DNA of 11,707 bases from Chloroflexi bacterium RBG_16_57_11 (GCA_001795165.1 MGNS01000075.1:1-11707); one strand, 5' to 3'. Numbered from the stretch's first letter, positions 1 through 6,405 are shown. Notes: generated by a model not told the origin, from the sequence alone. A program made the numbers and translations.

Positions 1-2
1 CG

Positions 3-248
3 ACTCTGGGCAAACAGGCGCCTAACTTTGTACAGATGATGCTGCGCATGGCGCAGATGACCGACGACACCGAGCTTTCGTGCGACGAGGTATTGGCGCT
101 GCTCGACCAGTTTGCCGAGGCGTCGGCGCGCGGCGAAGACGTGGCACGGCTGATGCCGCTTGTGCAGCGCCATCTGGAGCGCTGCATGGACTGCACGGAA
201 GAATACCAGGCGCTGATGCGCATCCTGCGCGCTGCCCCAGCCCTATAA
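3..248 (+). CDS. Zinc-finger anti-sigma-factor-like protein, 5' end probably cut by the window
   Basis: The frame is open from the left edge to the TAA at 246-248. The first internal ATG is at 36, with no ribosome binding site before it. The residues ahead of it (KQAPNFVQ) read as coding, so the true start probably lies outside the window. The sequence shows a Cys (in ELSCDEV), 29 residues, then His-x3-Cys-x2-Cys (HLERCMDC), in a short helical protein. This is the ligand pattern of zinc-binding anti-sigma domains (zf-HC2/ZAS type). Family members bind and hold an ECF sigma factor in the cytoplasm. There is no membrane segment or sensor domain in the visible part, so it would be a small soluble version. 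A sigma factor gene just upstream is expected but not visible. The fold assignment is fairly safe; the anti-sigma role is inferred. Confidence 0.7.
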   Translation, partial: TLGKQAPNFVQMMLRMAQMTDDTELSCDEVLALLDQFAEASARGEDVARLMPLVQRHLERCMDCTEEYQALMRILRAAPAL

Positions 249-255
249 ACAAAGC

Positions 256-296
256 AAACACAACTGCGGGCAGCAATCCTGCCCGCAGTTGTGTTT
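256..296. terminator. Bidirectional intrinsic terminator
   Basis: There is a perfect 18-bp inverted repeat (256-273 with 279-296) around a 5-base loop. The stem has a GC-rich centre (CTGCGGGCAG) and A/T-rich feet, so a T-rich tail follows the stem on both strands. It lies between two converging genes ending at 248 (+) and 315 (-). It probably terminates both. Confidence 0.85.
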
Positions 297-314
297 AAGG
301 AGAGAAGAGGAGAT

Positions 315-761
315 TTATGCGCGGCGCGCCAGTGCGGTAAAGACCAGCGCCGTGATCAGGCCGTACAGGATATGCCCCACCAGGCTCAGCCACTGCGGAT
401 TGCCGATGACGAAGACCATCTCGTTCATGCCCAACAGGAGTGGCATCAAGATCAACGCGCCGAGTACCCACCAAGCCACGCCATTGATCAGACCGCCTAC
501 CAGCACTGCGCTCCAGCTTAGCGAGAAGCGACCGGCGACCAACCCGTAGACAGCGCCGATAAAGGCGCTGATAAATAGATGCACCACGATACCGACCCCG
601 GCACTCTCCTGGCGAACCAGCATACCTACCATGGGCAGCATGCCCATCATACCCATCAGCATGCCAAACACCACGCCGCCGGCAAGCCCGCCGAGAGCGC
701 CCAGCCCGGCAAGTCGCGCCGGGGCAATGCTTCTTGATTGGTTGGTTGAAATCGCAGACAT
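315..761 (-). CDS. Small Met/Gly-rich integral membrane protein, function unknown
   Basis: The product has 148 residues. The ATG at 761 is preceded by a good AGGAGG with normal spacing. After a polar N-terminus of about 15 residues there are four hydrophobic segments, at roughly 18-48, 55-77, 84-112 and 125-145. The first is glycine-rich and unusually rich in methionine (MLMGMMGMLPMVGM). A second Met-containing stretch (LILMPLLLGMNEM) closes the third segment. No catalytic motif is visible. Met-rich helices can bind soft metals such as copper, but nothing in the neighbourhood supports a metal role. It is read divergently from the secreted protein at 1025 and ends at a shared terminator. It is very likely a real gene of unknown function. 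Confidence 0.8.
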   Translation of the reverse strand: MSAISTNQSRSIAPARLAGLGALGGLAGGVVFGMLMGMMGMLPMVGMLVRQESAGVGIVVHLFISAFIGAVYGLVAGRFSLSWSAVLVGGLINGVAWWVLGALILMPLLLGMNEMVFVIGNPQWLSLVGHILYGLITALVFTALARRA

Positions 762-898
762 GGTTCCTCCTGGTGAAAAATTGATTGGTGATGTATATTG
801 TTATAAATTAGACAACTGATCCGGCTTTCTTCTTACCTTTTGCCGCGTGATCATGTCTTTAACTTGCGCACTCGCCGCGGCCTGGGCAACGCTTGGAC

Positions 899-915
899 CA
901 ACACCGGAGGTGTTG
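899..915. promoter_or_regulatory. Perfect 7+7 palindrome, likely operator (or attenuator hairpin)
   Basis: CAACACC (899-905) and GGTGTTG (909-915) form a perfect dyad with a 3-base centre. The right arm overlaps the possible -35 element of the gene at 1025. A short T-run (CGCTTTT) follows, so it could also form a small terminator-like hairpin. No upstream + strand gene needs terminating, which favours a protein-binding site. The regulator cannot be named. Confidence 0.45.
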
Positions 916-944
916 CGCTTTTAATCGGAAAATCACGTTATAAT
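913..944 (+). promoter_or_regulatory. Candidate promoter for the secreted protein at 1025
   Basis: A perfect TATAAT lies at 939-944 and the best -35 match, TTGCGC, at 913-918. The 20-base spacer is longer than optimal; such spacing is typical of activator-dependent promoters such as MerR targets. Transcription would start near 951 and leave a leader of about 70 bases. The -10 box is convincing, the -35 is weak. Confidence 0.5.
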
Positions 945-962
945 GGGGGAGTATATTAAAAT

Positions 963-986
963 CAAGTGAGTAAAACGCAAGTGAGT
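963..986 (+). repeat. 9-bp direct repeat in the 5' leader of the gene at 1025
   Basis: CAAGTGAGT occurs at 963-971 and again at 978-986, so the copies start 15 bases apart. They lie just downstream of the TATAAT box. The pair could be a tandem protein-binding site or an mRNA leader element; chance is not excluded for so short a repeat. Confidence 0.4.
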
Positions 987-1024
987 GTTACGCTTACAGC
1001 GGCTTCACCTGGAAGGAGTACCTC

Positions 1025-1435
1025 ATGCCCAATGTACGACTGTTCCCCCTCAATTCTCCAATGATGATGTTTGCCCGGATATTGCTGGTCCTGGCGGTTC
1101 TAATGAGCAGCTTGGTCTGGCTTACCCTTACCGCTCAGGCCGCACCACAGACCGAGACCAGTGATACCCCGAGAGTGGAAGCCTGGATGATTGGCAACCG
1201 GCTGTATGTCGAATCCAACGATTTGCCGCGTAACCAGGTCTTCACCTTGCGCGCCCGCCGCGCCTCGGAAGAAAGATGGACAAAACTTACCCGCGTCCAA
1301 GCTAATCGTTGGGGCGTTTTAAACAAGAGTGTGCGGTTGTCGGGCACCCTGGCGAAGGCCAACCGCTTGCAGGTTTGCCTGAAGGACAAGCGGGCCGGCC
1401 GCCAGTACTGCACCTGGGCGTGGCAGCTGGAATGA
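1025..1435 (+). CDS. Secreted small protein, function unknown
   Basis: The product has 136 residues. The ATG at 1025 follows GGAAGGAG with normal spacing. A signal peptide is visible: a short basic/polar start, a hydrophobic core at about 16-36, and a likely signal peptidase I site after Ala39 (TAQA|AP). The mature part of about 97 residues looks beta-rich, with short alternating strands (RLYVESNDLP, FTLRARRA) and many Arg/Lys. Two cysteines, 118 and 129, frame a KDKRAGRQY loop and could form a disulfide outside the cytoplasm. No family is recognised. It is convergent with galK, with only 26 bases between the stops and no strong terminator. An internal start at the Met cluster 13-15 would keep the signal peptide but has a poorer ribosome binding site. 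Confidence 0.75.
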   Translation: MPNVRLFPLNSPMMMFARILLVLAVLMSSLVWLTLTAQAAPQTETSDTPRVEAWMIGNRLYVESNDLPRNQVFTLRARRASEERWTKLTRVQANRWGVLNKSVRLSGTLAKANRLQVCLKDKRAGRQYCTWAWQLE

Positions 1436-1461
1436 GCTGAGGACCGCACGAAGCTTCGCGC

Positions 1462-2631
1462 TTACAGGAAGTGGACGCCTTGACTGGCGTGGCACAGGTA
1501 GACTTGCGACTGCCGGCCGGTGACTTGCTGGTAGCCGTCTCGCAAACCGATAATAAAATCTTGGGCGTGGTCGAGTTCAACCAGGTTGATGGTGCAGCCG
1601 CCGAAACCGGCGCCGGTAAGCCGGGCTCCAATACAACCGGGAAGATGGCGTGTGAGCTCCACCAGCGTATCCAGTTCGGGAGTGGATACTTCGTATAGAT
1701 TTCTCAGACTGTTATGACCGGCGTACATCAGCGCCCCCAAAGCCTGCCGGTCGCCACGCTGTAGCGCGCTCAGCGTCGAGCCCACCCGGGCGATCTCCTT
1801 GACCACGTGCTCGGCGCGCTTGCGTGGGATCTCTGACAGGTAGGGGGAATAGGCCGCCAGCTCGGTAGCAGCGACATCGCGTAGCGAAGTGACGCCTGGC
1901 AGGTAGGCTTGCAGTTCGCGTACGGCCTGCCAGCAGGCTGCCCGGCGCTCGTTATAGCCGGAATGGGTCAGGCTGCGACGCACGCCGGAATCGGCGATCA
2001 CCAGGGCGATGCCCGGTGGGATCGGTGCCGGCTCCCACTCCAAGCTACGAGTATCGAAATACAGGGCGTGATCTTCGACTCCGCAGGCGCTGGCGAACTG
2101 GTCCATCAGACCGCAGGAGACGCCGACATATTGGTTCTCGGCGCGCTGGCAGAGCTGCGCCAGCGCAAGGCGTTCTAACGACCAGCCTCCCAGGGCTTGC
2201 CACAAGGCAGCAAAGCCTACTTCTACCGCTGCAGAGGAGCTGAGACCGGAGCCGATAGGCACATCGGAGGTGTAGGCTGCAAACACACCAGGAGTGGAAA
2301 ACTCTTCTTGCTGCAGGACCCAGGCCACCCCGGCTGGATAACATGCCCAGCCGGGCAGGGGATTCCCCGCGGCATCCAGGCGTGCATCCAGCCTCTCCGG
2401 GCGCAGGTCTACCTGCTGGCTCAGATCCAAGGCATGCAAGCGGGTGCAACCGTCTGTGTTGGGTGCGGCGGCGATGTACACGGCGCGGTCGATAGCCACC
2501 GGCAGCACCGGGCCAGCGTTATAATCTACGTGCTCGCCGAGCAAGTTCACGCGTCCGGGCGCTCGAACGATCAGCTCCGGTGCCCGCCCGAAATTTTCGG
2601 TGAAGGAACGATGCAATTCGGTCAGGTTCAT
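1462..2631 (-). CDS. galK: Galactokinase
   Basis: Galactokinase (EC 2.7.1.6) phosphorylates alpha-D-galactose with ATP to galactose-1-phosphate, the entry step of the Leloir pathway, in the cytoplasm. At 389 residues the length is normal. Signatures are in order: the galactokinase motif GRVNLLGEHVDYN at 26-38 with the expected catalytic Arg27; the GHMP-kinase ATP loop PIGSGLSSSAA at 125-135; SCGLMDQFAS at 172-181 with catalytic-base Asp177; and the C-terminal GARLTGAGFGGC at 335-346. The frame is open upstream to 2793, but those residues do not resemble galactokinase and overlap the small gene at 2628-2810. The ATG at 2629-2631 overlaps that gene's stop as ATGA, with a GGAG about 11 bases ahead. 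That points to translational coupling. No galT, galE or transporter is in the window. Confidence 0.96.
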   Translation of the reverse strand: MNLTELHRSFTENFGRAPELIVRAPGRVNLLGEHVDYNAGPVLPVAIDRAVYIAAAPNTDGCTRLHALDLSQQVDLRPERLDARLDAAGNPLPGWACYPAGVAWVLQQEEFSTPGVFAAYTSDVPIGSGLSSSAAVEVGFAALWQALGGWSLERLALAQLCQRAENQYVGVSCGLMDQFASACGVEDHALYFDTRSLEWEPAPIPPGIALVIADSGVRRSLTHSGYNERRAACWQAVRELQAYLPGVTSLRDVAATELAAYSPYLSEIPRKRAEHVVKEIARVGSTLSALQRGDRQALGALMYAGHNSLRNLYEVSTPELDTLVELTRHLPGCIGARLTGAGFGGCTINLVELDHAQDFIIGLRDGYQQVTGRQSQVYLCHASQGVHFL

Positions 2632-2810
2632 GGTATGAATAGCTCCAGCAGGTTGGCGAAGATGAACAACGCCAGTGGAGGGTAGATCCAGGAGGTGGTG
2701 CCACGCTGTGCCGCCAGGACCATTATCGTCGGTGAGGTCAGCATGAGCAAAAAGGCGGTCACATGAAAGGGGAAAGCGTACCTCCGCAGCCATGTTTGGG
2801 CATGCTTCAT
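2628..2810 (-). CDS. 60-residue two-helix membrane protein coupled to galK
   Basis: Starting at the ATG at 2808-2810 the product is 60 residues: MKHAQTWLRRY, a hydrophobic helix (about 13-34), a polar turn (QRGTTSW), and a second helix (about 41-59) ending LELFIP. The basic start suggests N-in topology with both ends in the cytoplasm. The stop overlaps the galK ATG by four bases, so the two are probably one mRNA. The frame is open to 3056, but that extension runs through the divergent gene at 2869 and reads like antisense. An ATG two codons upstream (2814-2816) is possible. Neither start has a Shine-Dalgarno sequence; a TAAAAT box lies seven bases before the ATG at 2810. The family is unknown; a link to galactose uptake or processing is only an inference from the coupling. 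Confidence 0.65.
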   Translation of the reverse strand: MKHAQTWLRRYAFPFHVTAFLLMLTSPTIMVLAAQRGTTSWIYPPLALFIFANLLELFIP

Positions 2811-2817
2811 AGGCATT

Positions 2818-2823
2818 ATTTTA
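2818..2823 (-). promoter_or_regulatory. Candidate -10 box for a leaderless small-gene/galK transcript
   Basis: TAAAAT is read on the minus strand, and the ATG at 2810 begins seven bases after it, where a transcript would start. No convincing -35 was found. Only about 50 bases separate this start from the divergent start at 2869, so the promoters must be packed back to back. Confidence 0.35.
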
Positions 2824-2868
2824 ACATCGAAGCACTGGATAAACGGGAGATTCTTTAAGGAGGTCATC

Positions 2869-3567
2869 ATGTTCCCCGAATTTGACACCGACTTCATCGA
2901 ACCGGAGTACGAATCGCTTTCCTGGTGGCAATCCTGGCTCTCCGCGGTCACGAAGCCATCCGTGGCGACTTTCGATAAGATTGCCAATGACCCGCAAGCC
3001 TCGACCATTCGCGCGGCGTTGTGGATCTTTTTCAGCTCTCTGGTGGGTATGTTCATTTCCGTGCCGTTGGCACTAATTATTTATCCCCAGCTGCTAACCA
3101 TCCTCCAGGATGCGGTAGGCGAGTTCGGCTCGGCGATGGCGGCAGCGGTGAGCCTGATGTTATGCCTGGTACCGCTCAGCGCGGCGCTCTCGGTGGTGGG
3201 GATGATGATCTCCAGCGCGCTGATCCAGCTCACTGCCAGGCTGCTTGGCGGACAAGGCACTTTCGAAGGCACCTTCAACTGTCTGGCGGCGATCGCTTCG
3301 CCAATCACGCCGGTCACCTCTGTCCTCAGCGTCATCCCGTTTGTGGGCAGCTGCCTGTCCGCACCGTTGAGTATGTATGCCTTAGTTTTGTACGTGGTCG
3401 GGGTGAAGGCTTCCAACCGCTTTGGCTGGGGTGCAGCGATCGGAGCGGTGCTGTTACCAGGGCTGGTGGTCGGCGGGTTGTGTTGTTGCCTCGTCTTCGC
3501 AATCAGCGCGGTCTTCGGCGCGGCCGTCCAGGATCTGGTGAACCAGGGCGCGATCCCGGTTCGGTAG
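2869..3567 (+). CDS. Yip1-family integral membrane protein
   Basis: The product has 232 residues. The ATG at 2869 follows TTTAAGGAGG with ideal spacing. A cytoplasmic, acidic, Trp-containing N-terminus (1-27) is followed by the phrase KPSVATFDKIANDPQAS, then by five or so membrane segments at about 48-73, 88-118, 135-158, 163-180 and 187-215. The block GGQGTFEGTFNCLA with later Pro/Gly-rich helices is how bacterial Yip1-domain (PF04893-like) proteins look. Bacterial members are polytopic inner-membrane proteins without an agreed function. A run of three cysteines (GLCCCLVF, residues 205-207) lies in the last helix. It may be read with the gene at 3762, but the 194-base gap holds a candidate promoter. 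Confidence 0.75.
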   Translation: MFPEFDTDFIEPEYESLSWWQSWLSAVTKPSVATFDKIANDPQASTIRAALWIFFSSLVGMFISVPLALIIYPQLLTILQDAVGEFGSAMAAAVSLMLCLVPLSAALSVVGMMISSALIQLTARLLGGQGTFEGTFNCLAAIASPITPVTSVLSVIPFVGSCLSAPLSMYALVLYVVGVKASNRFGWGAAIGAVLLPGLVVGGLCCCLVFAISAVFGAAVQDLVNQGAIPVR

Positions 3568-3704
3568 ACGTGGACTTTACTGGTTGGGTTTAAAGATTTT
3601 ATCGCGAAGGGAGCAAAGACAGCAAAGGTTTATATAGCGGAATAAGGCGCCGGATGTGAGGTCTGACCGCGATTCAGGTGCGTCGATCCTTTATGAACAG
3701 GTAA

Positions 3705-3733
3705 TTGACACGCGAACAATTTGGGTGTATCAC
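3705..3733 (+). promoter_or_regulatory. Candidate promoter for the gene at 3762
   Basis: A perfect TTGACA (3705-3710) is followed after 17 bases by TATCAC (3728-3733), a weak -10 inside the small dyad GTGTATCAC. A TATATA at 3735-3740 is a better -10 sequence but 24 bases away. The rest of the 3568-3761 gap holds no gene. Confidence 0.35.
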
Positions 3734-3761
3734 GTATATATAGTCTAAGGAGAATAAAAAT

Positions 3762-4865
3762 ATGGATCACACCCTAATTCTTAAACGGGCCTGGAACATC
3801 TTGTGGAGCTACAAGATGCTGTGGGCTTTTGGCTTTCTGCTGGCGATAGCTTCGGCAGGAGGCGCCAGGAGTTATAACCCCTCTACACCGGACTTCAATC
3901 GGAGAAGTAACGACTTCTCGTTCGATAATTGGAGATACACACTCACACCAGAAGTGGAACGTGCGGTGCGTAGCCTGGAGCGTCTGTTCTCGCCGGATAT
4001 GATCAGCTTCTGGATCGGGTTGGGGATCGCCGTGCTGTGCCTGATCCTGCTGGTGGCGGTCGTTTTTGCCATCATTAAATATGTCAGCCTTGTGTCGTTG
4101 ATCCGCATGGTAGATGGGCATGAGACGACAGGCGAGAAGGCTGGCTTCCGGCAGGGTTGGCGGCTGGGCTGGAGCCGCTCCGCCTGGCGCCTGTTCCTGA
4201 TCGATCTGGTGATCGGCCTGCCACTGGCAGTGATTGGGATGGTCCTGTTTGGTTGTGCTTTGCTGCCGATCATCCTCTCGGCAACCTCAGGGAACGAAGG
4301 GCCAATCATCGCCGCTATGGTGATCACCACCGGGTTAATTTGTGTAATGTCGATATTGTTCTCCCTGGTGGCGCTGGCGCTGGGGCTCGTGATCAATCTG
4401 ATCCGGCGCTCTTGCGTGCTTGGGGGCAGCGGGGTGATCGACTCGATCAAATTGGGGGTGAAGCTGTTCAGAAGCCACCTCAAGGACGTGTCTGTGATGT
4501 GGCTGATCCTGGCAGGCATCCATATTGGATACGCGATTGTGATCATCCCGGTGGTCCTATTGCTGCTTGGGATTGGTCTGGCGGCCGGCGTGGGAGTCGG
4601 CTTGGCGACCTATTTTGGTCTGCAGGCCATCACAAGCCAGGTGGCAGCGATCGCGACCGCTGTCATCCTGGGGATGATCTTGCTCTTTACGATTATGGGG
4701 CTCCCGTTGAATTTCGTGGAAGGGCTGCGGCTGACGTATTTCTCTACCACCTGGACGCTGACGTATCGTGAGCTGATCCAGGTCAGGTTGGTAGAAGCCG
4801 GACCGGAGCCGGAGATAGGGCCGTCTTCAACTGAGCCGCCGCCAGCTGAAATGCTGCCCGCTTAA
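3762..4865 (+). CDS. Polytopic membrane protein, function unknown
   Basis: The product has 367 residues. The ATG follows CTAAGGAG with normal spacing. It begins MDHTLILKRAWNILWSYKML, a start seen in a broad class of uncharacterised multi-helix bacterial membrane proteins related in layout to the membrane domain of glycerophosphodiester phosphodiesterases. About six hydrophobic regions are visible (16-32, 82-110, 142-172, 182-214, 246-284, 295-318). A polar loop at 35-75 lies between the first and second. Amphipathic stretches rich in Arg/Trp (FRQGWRLGWSRSAWRL) sit at membrane edges. The C-terminus (345-367) is a soluble Pro/Glu tail. No enzymatic motif is seen. It follows the Yip1-family gene, and both are membrane proteins of unknown role. 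It ends 17 bases before a strong terminator. Confidence 0.75.
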   Translation: MDHTLILKRAWNILWSYKMLWAFGFLLAIASAGGARSYNPSTPDFNRRSNDFSFDNWRYTLTPEVERAVRSLERLFSPDMISFWIGLGIAVLCLILLVAVVFAIIKYVSLVSLIRMVDGHETTGEKAGFRQGWRLGWSRSAWRLFLIDLVIGLPLAVIGMVLFGCALLPIILSATSGNEGPIIAAMVITTGLICVMSILFSLVALALGLVINLIRRSCVLGGSGVIDSIKLGVKLFRSHLKDVSVMWLILAGIHIGYAIVIIPVVLLLLGIGLAAGVGVGLATYFGLQAITSQVAAIATAVILGMILLFTIMGLPLNFVEGLRLTYFSTTWTLTYRELIQVRLVEAGPEPEIGPSSTEPPPAEMLPA

Positions 4866-4882
4866 TGGATTTTCGCGAAGCA

Positions 4883-4913
4883 AAAGCGGCGCCTGGATAC
4901 AAGGCGCCGCTTT
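4883..4913. terminator. Bidirectional intrinsic terminator
   Basis: A perfect 12-bp stem (AAAGCGGCGCCT at 4883-4894 with its complement at 4902-4913) encloses a 7-base loop. The stem has A/T feet and T-rich sequence follows on the + strand. It sits between converging genes ending at 4865 (+) and 4943 (-). Confidence 0.8.
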
Positions 4914-4942
4914 ATGTTATATATTAATCAAGGATCTTAGGA

Positions 4943-6088
4943 TCAGGCGGAGATATGCCCCAGGATCTGCTCCGCCAGGACATCGAATTGCCTGGAGAGG
5001 ATGCTTTCGGGTTGGAGCAGGTACATCGGGGCCGCACGGTTTACCGCCAGGTAGGCTAGTTCAGGGGCAGGTGGAACACCCAAAGTGACAGTTTGACTCA
5101 GCGCCTCTTCTATCTGGCTCTTCGACAAGGTCATTTCGGCGCGCGTCCGGTTCACCGTCACCAATGTGAGGGCTTTAGCGCTGCCGTAGGTGTGGGTTTT
5201 TAGCTCATTGATCAGGTCGTGAGTGCGCTTGACGGTTAACAGCAGAGGCTCGACAACAATGAGCATCTCATCGCACTGGCGGGTGAAGGTATCCATGGCC
5301 GGGTGGAAGCTCGTTCCGATGTCCAGCACGATGAGTTCGGCCAGTTGGCCAAGCTCGTCGACCAGCGCTTCGTACTGGGCCAGGGCTGTCATGCAATCCG
5401 CGTCGCAGGTCTGGGTGGAAGCCAGCAGCAACGGCACACCGAAGGCGGTCTGTGAGATCTGACCGCCAACCGTTCCGGAATCGATCTCGGAGCGGTTCAT
5501 GCGCAGCATGTTACCCAGGCCGAGGTCGGTAATAATGCTTAGCTCTTGTCCCCAGGTGCCTTGGCCTGGCCGCATCTCGGCTGCCAGCACGCGCTTGTTC
5601 CCTTTTTGTTTTGCCGCGACCGCCAGATTGAGGGCGATCGTGGAGACCCCCAGGCCGCCTTTGGCAGCCATCACACCCACTATGTAACCTTTCTTCGCCC
5701 GTGCTTCCGTGCGAGCTTGCTTCTGCGCCAGTAGGGTCCTGATATTCGCTTGCAGCTCGACAGGATGGGCGGGCTTGGTCAAGTAAATATCGACGCCGGC
5801 CTCGTAGCCAGCCACTTTGTCCTCTGTCTGGGTCTTGGCGGTGAACATCAGGATGGGGATCAGGGCGGTCTCCGGATGGCGGCGCAAGCTGCGAGCCACC
5901 TCGAAGCCGTCCATATTGGGCATCATCACATCCAGGACGATCAGATCCGGACGCTGTTCGTGGGCTAGCTTGAGCGCATGCAAGCCCTCGAGCGCCTCCA
6001 GAGTTTCGTATCCGAGGCGCTTGAGGAAGATGCTGAGATATTTCACGGTTTGTGGGTCATCATCGACGATCAGGATTTTCTCAGCCAT
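4943..6088 (-). CDS. Response-regulator receiver fused to a CpaE/TadZ-like ATPase
   Basis: The product has 381 residues. The ATG at 6088 follows TAGGAG with about 7-base spacing. Residues 1-120 are a complete receiver domain: acidic pocket Asp9-Asp11, phospho-acceptor Asp53 (IVLDVMMPNMDG), Thr83 and Lys105 (LTKP). After an Ala/Lys/Arg-rich linker, 134-381 is a MinD/ParA-type P-loop domain. Its loop is AAKGGLGVST (141-150): the signature Lys143 is present, but the usual second lysine is Val148, as in CpaE/TadZ proteins. A Walker-B-like LIVLDIG has Asp256. CpaE/TadZ proteins are polar hubs that place Tad pilus machinery. Many have a degenerate receiver; here all phosphorylation residues are intact. 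No Tad genes are in the window, so it is either an orphan hub or a phosphorylation-controlled ATPase with another job. Confidence 0.88.
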   Translation of the reverse strand: MAEKILIVDDDPQTVKYLSIFLKRLGYETLEALEGLHALKLAHEQRPDLIVLDVMMPNMDGFEVARSLRRHPETALIPILMFTAKTQTEDKVAGYEAGVDIYLTKPAHPVELQANIRTLLAQKQARTEARAKKGYIVGVMAAKGGLGVSTIALNLAVAAKQKGNKRVLAAEMRPGQGTWGQELSIITDLGLGNMLRMNRSEIDSGTVGGQISQTAFGVPLLLASTQTCDADCMTALAQYEALVDELGQLAELIVLDIGTSFHPAMDTFTRQCDEMLIVVEPLLLTVKRTHDLINELKTHTYGSAKALTLVTVNRTRAEMTLSKSQIEEALSQTVTLGVPPAPELAYLAVNRAAPMYLLQPESILSRQFDVLAEQILGHISA

Positions 6089-6112
6089 GCGGAACTCCTA
6101 ATTATGAATGCA

Positions 6113-6245
6113 CACAGATGAACAGGGTATTCAGGATAGGGATTTATTGAACATAGATGATCATAGAAAGCGCGATTGACAGGATATTCAGGTTAAGATT
6201 TTAATTGCACATGGATGGTCAGGATACTCAGGGTATTGATTTATT
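6113..6245. repeat. Three decayed copies of a 40-57 base repeat unit
   Basis: Copies begin near 6113 (CACAGATGAACAG), 6151 (ACATAGATGATCATAG) and 6208 (CACATGGATGGTCAGG). Each runs on to a GGATA/GGTAT-TCAGG core and an A/T-rich GATTTATT-like end. The middle copy carries an extra block (AAAGCGCGATTGACA). The layout resembles the degenerate 'acacagatgaacac...caggatt' spacer repeats seen in many environmental bacterial genomes; that likeness is from memory and was not searched. It lies in the gene-free 6089-6405 stretch, within the probable leader of the CpaE-like gene. It has no coding potential. Confidence 0.55.
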
Positions 6246-6264
6246 AATTTGGGCTGCACCCAAC

Positions 6265-6293
6265 AGTCTAGCACAAGCATGTAAACAAATCAA
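6265..6293 (-). promoter_or_regulatory. Candidate promoter for the CpaE-like gene
   Basis: On the minus strand, TTGATT (6293-6288) and TAGACT (6270-6265) are 17 bases apart, each matching consensus at four of six positions. If used, the mRNA would have a leader of roughly 170 bases containing the degenerate repeats. Confidence 0.3.
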
Positions 6294-6399
6294 GTAAAAC
6301 CAAGTAAATTCCGTCCAGGTAATCCGCTCTCGCGTGCGGCAACCGCGACCCTGCCATAGGGATCATTTTCTTTTCATCCTTCCCGGGATAGATTTCGGG

Positions 6400-6405
6400 T
6401 AAAAT
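6400..6405 (+). promoter_or_regulatory. Candidate -10 box for a leaderless kinase transcript
   Basis: TAAAAT ends six bases before the GTG at 6412, and no Shine-Dalgarno sequence precedes any of the possible starts (GTG 6406, GTG 6412, ATG 6433). Transcription starting 6-7 bases after the box would place the GTG at the 5' end of the mRNA. No good -35 is visible. Confidence 0.3.

Noticed and set aside
798..815. Imperfect dyad TTGT-N10-ACAA upstream of the small membrane gene
   Set aside because: Only five of nine positions pair and it does not fit a promoter; too weak to list as an operator.
1449..1458. CGAAGCTTCG palindrome between the secreted protein and galK
   Set aside because: Ten bases with no loop and no T-run cannot be a terminator; probably chance.
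2632..2793. Longer galactokinase with 54 extra N-terminal residues
   Set aside because: The extension does not look like galactokinase, it overlaps the better small membrane gene in another frame, and the ATG at 2631 gives the normal length and a coupled ATGA overlap.
2811..3056. N-terminal extension of the small membrane protein to 142 residues
   Set aside because: It is antisense to the Yip1-family gene and polar without family-like features; the ATG at 2810 gives a compact two-helix protein.
4157..4771. 204-residue + strand ORF overlapping the six-helix membrane gene
   Set aside because: It is a shifted-frame shadow, rich in Arg/Gly/Asp with no fold features, while the main frame has clear membrane helices and a ribosome binding site.
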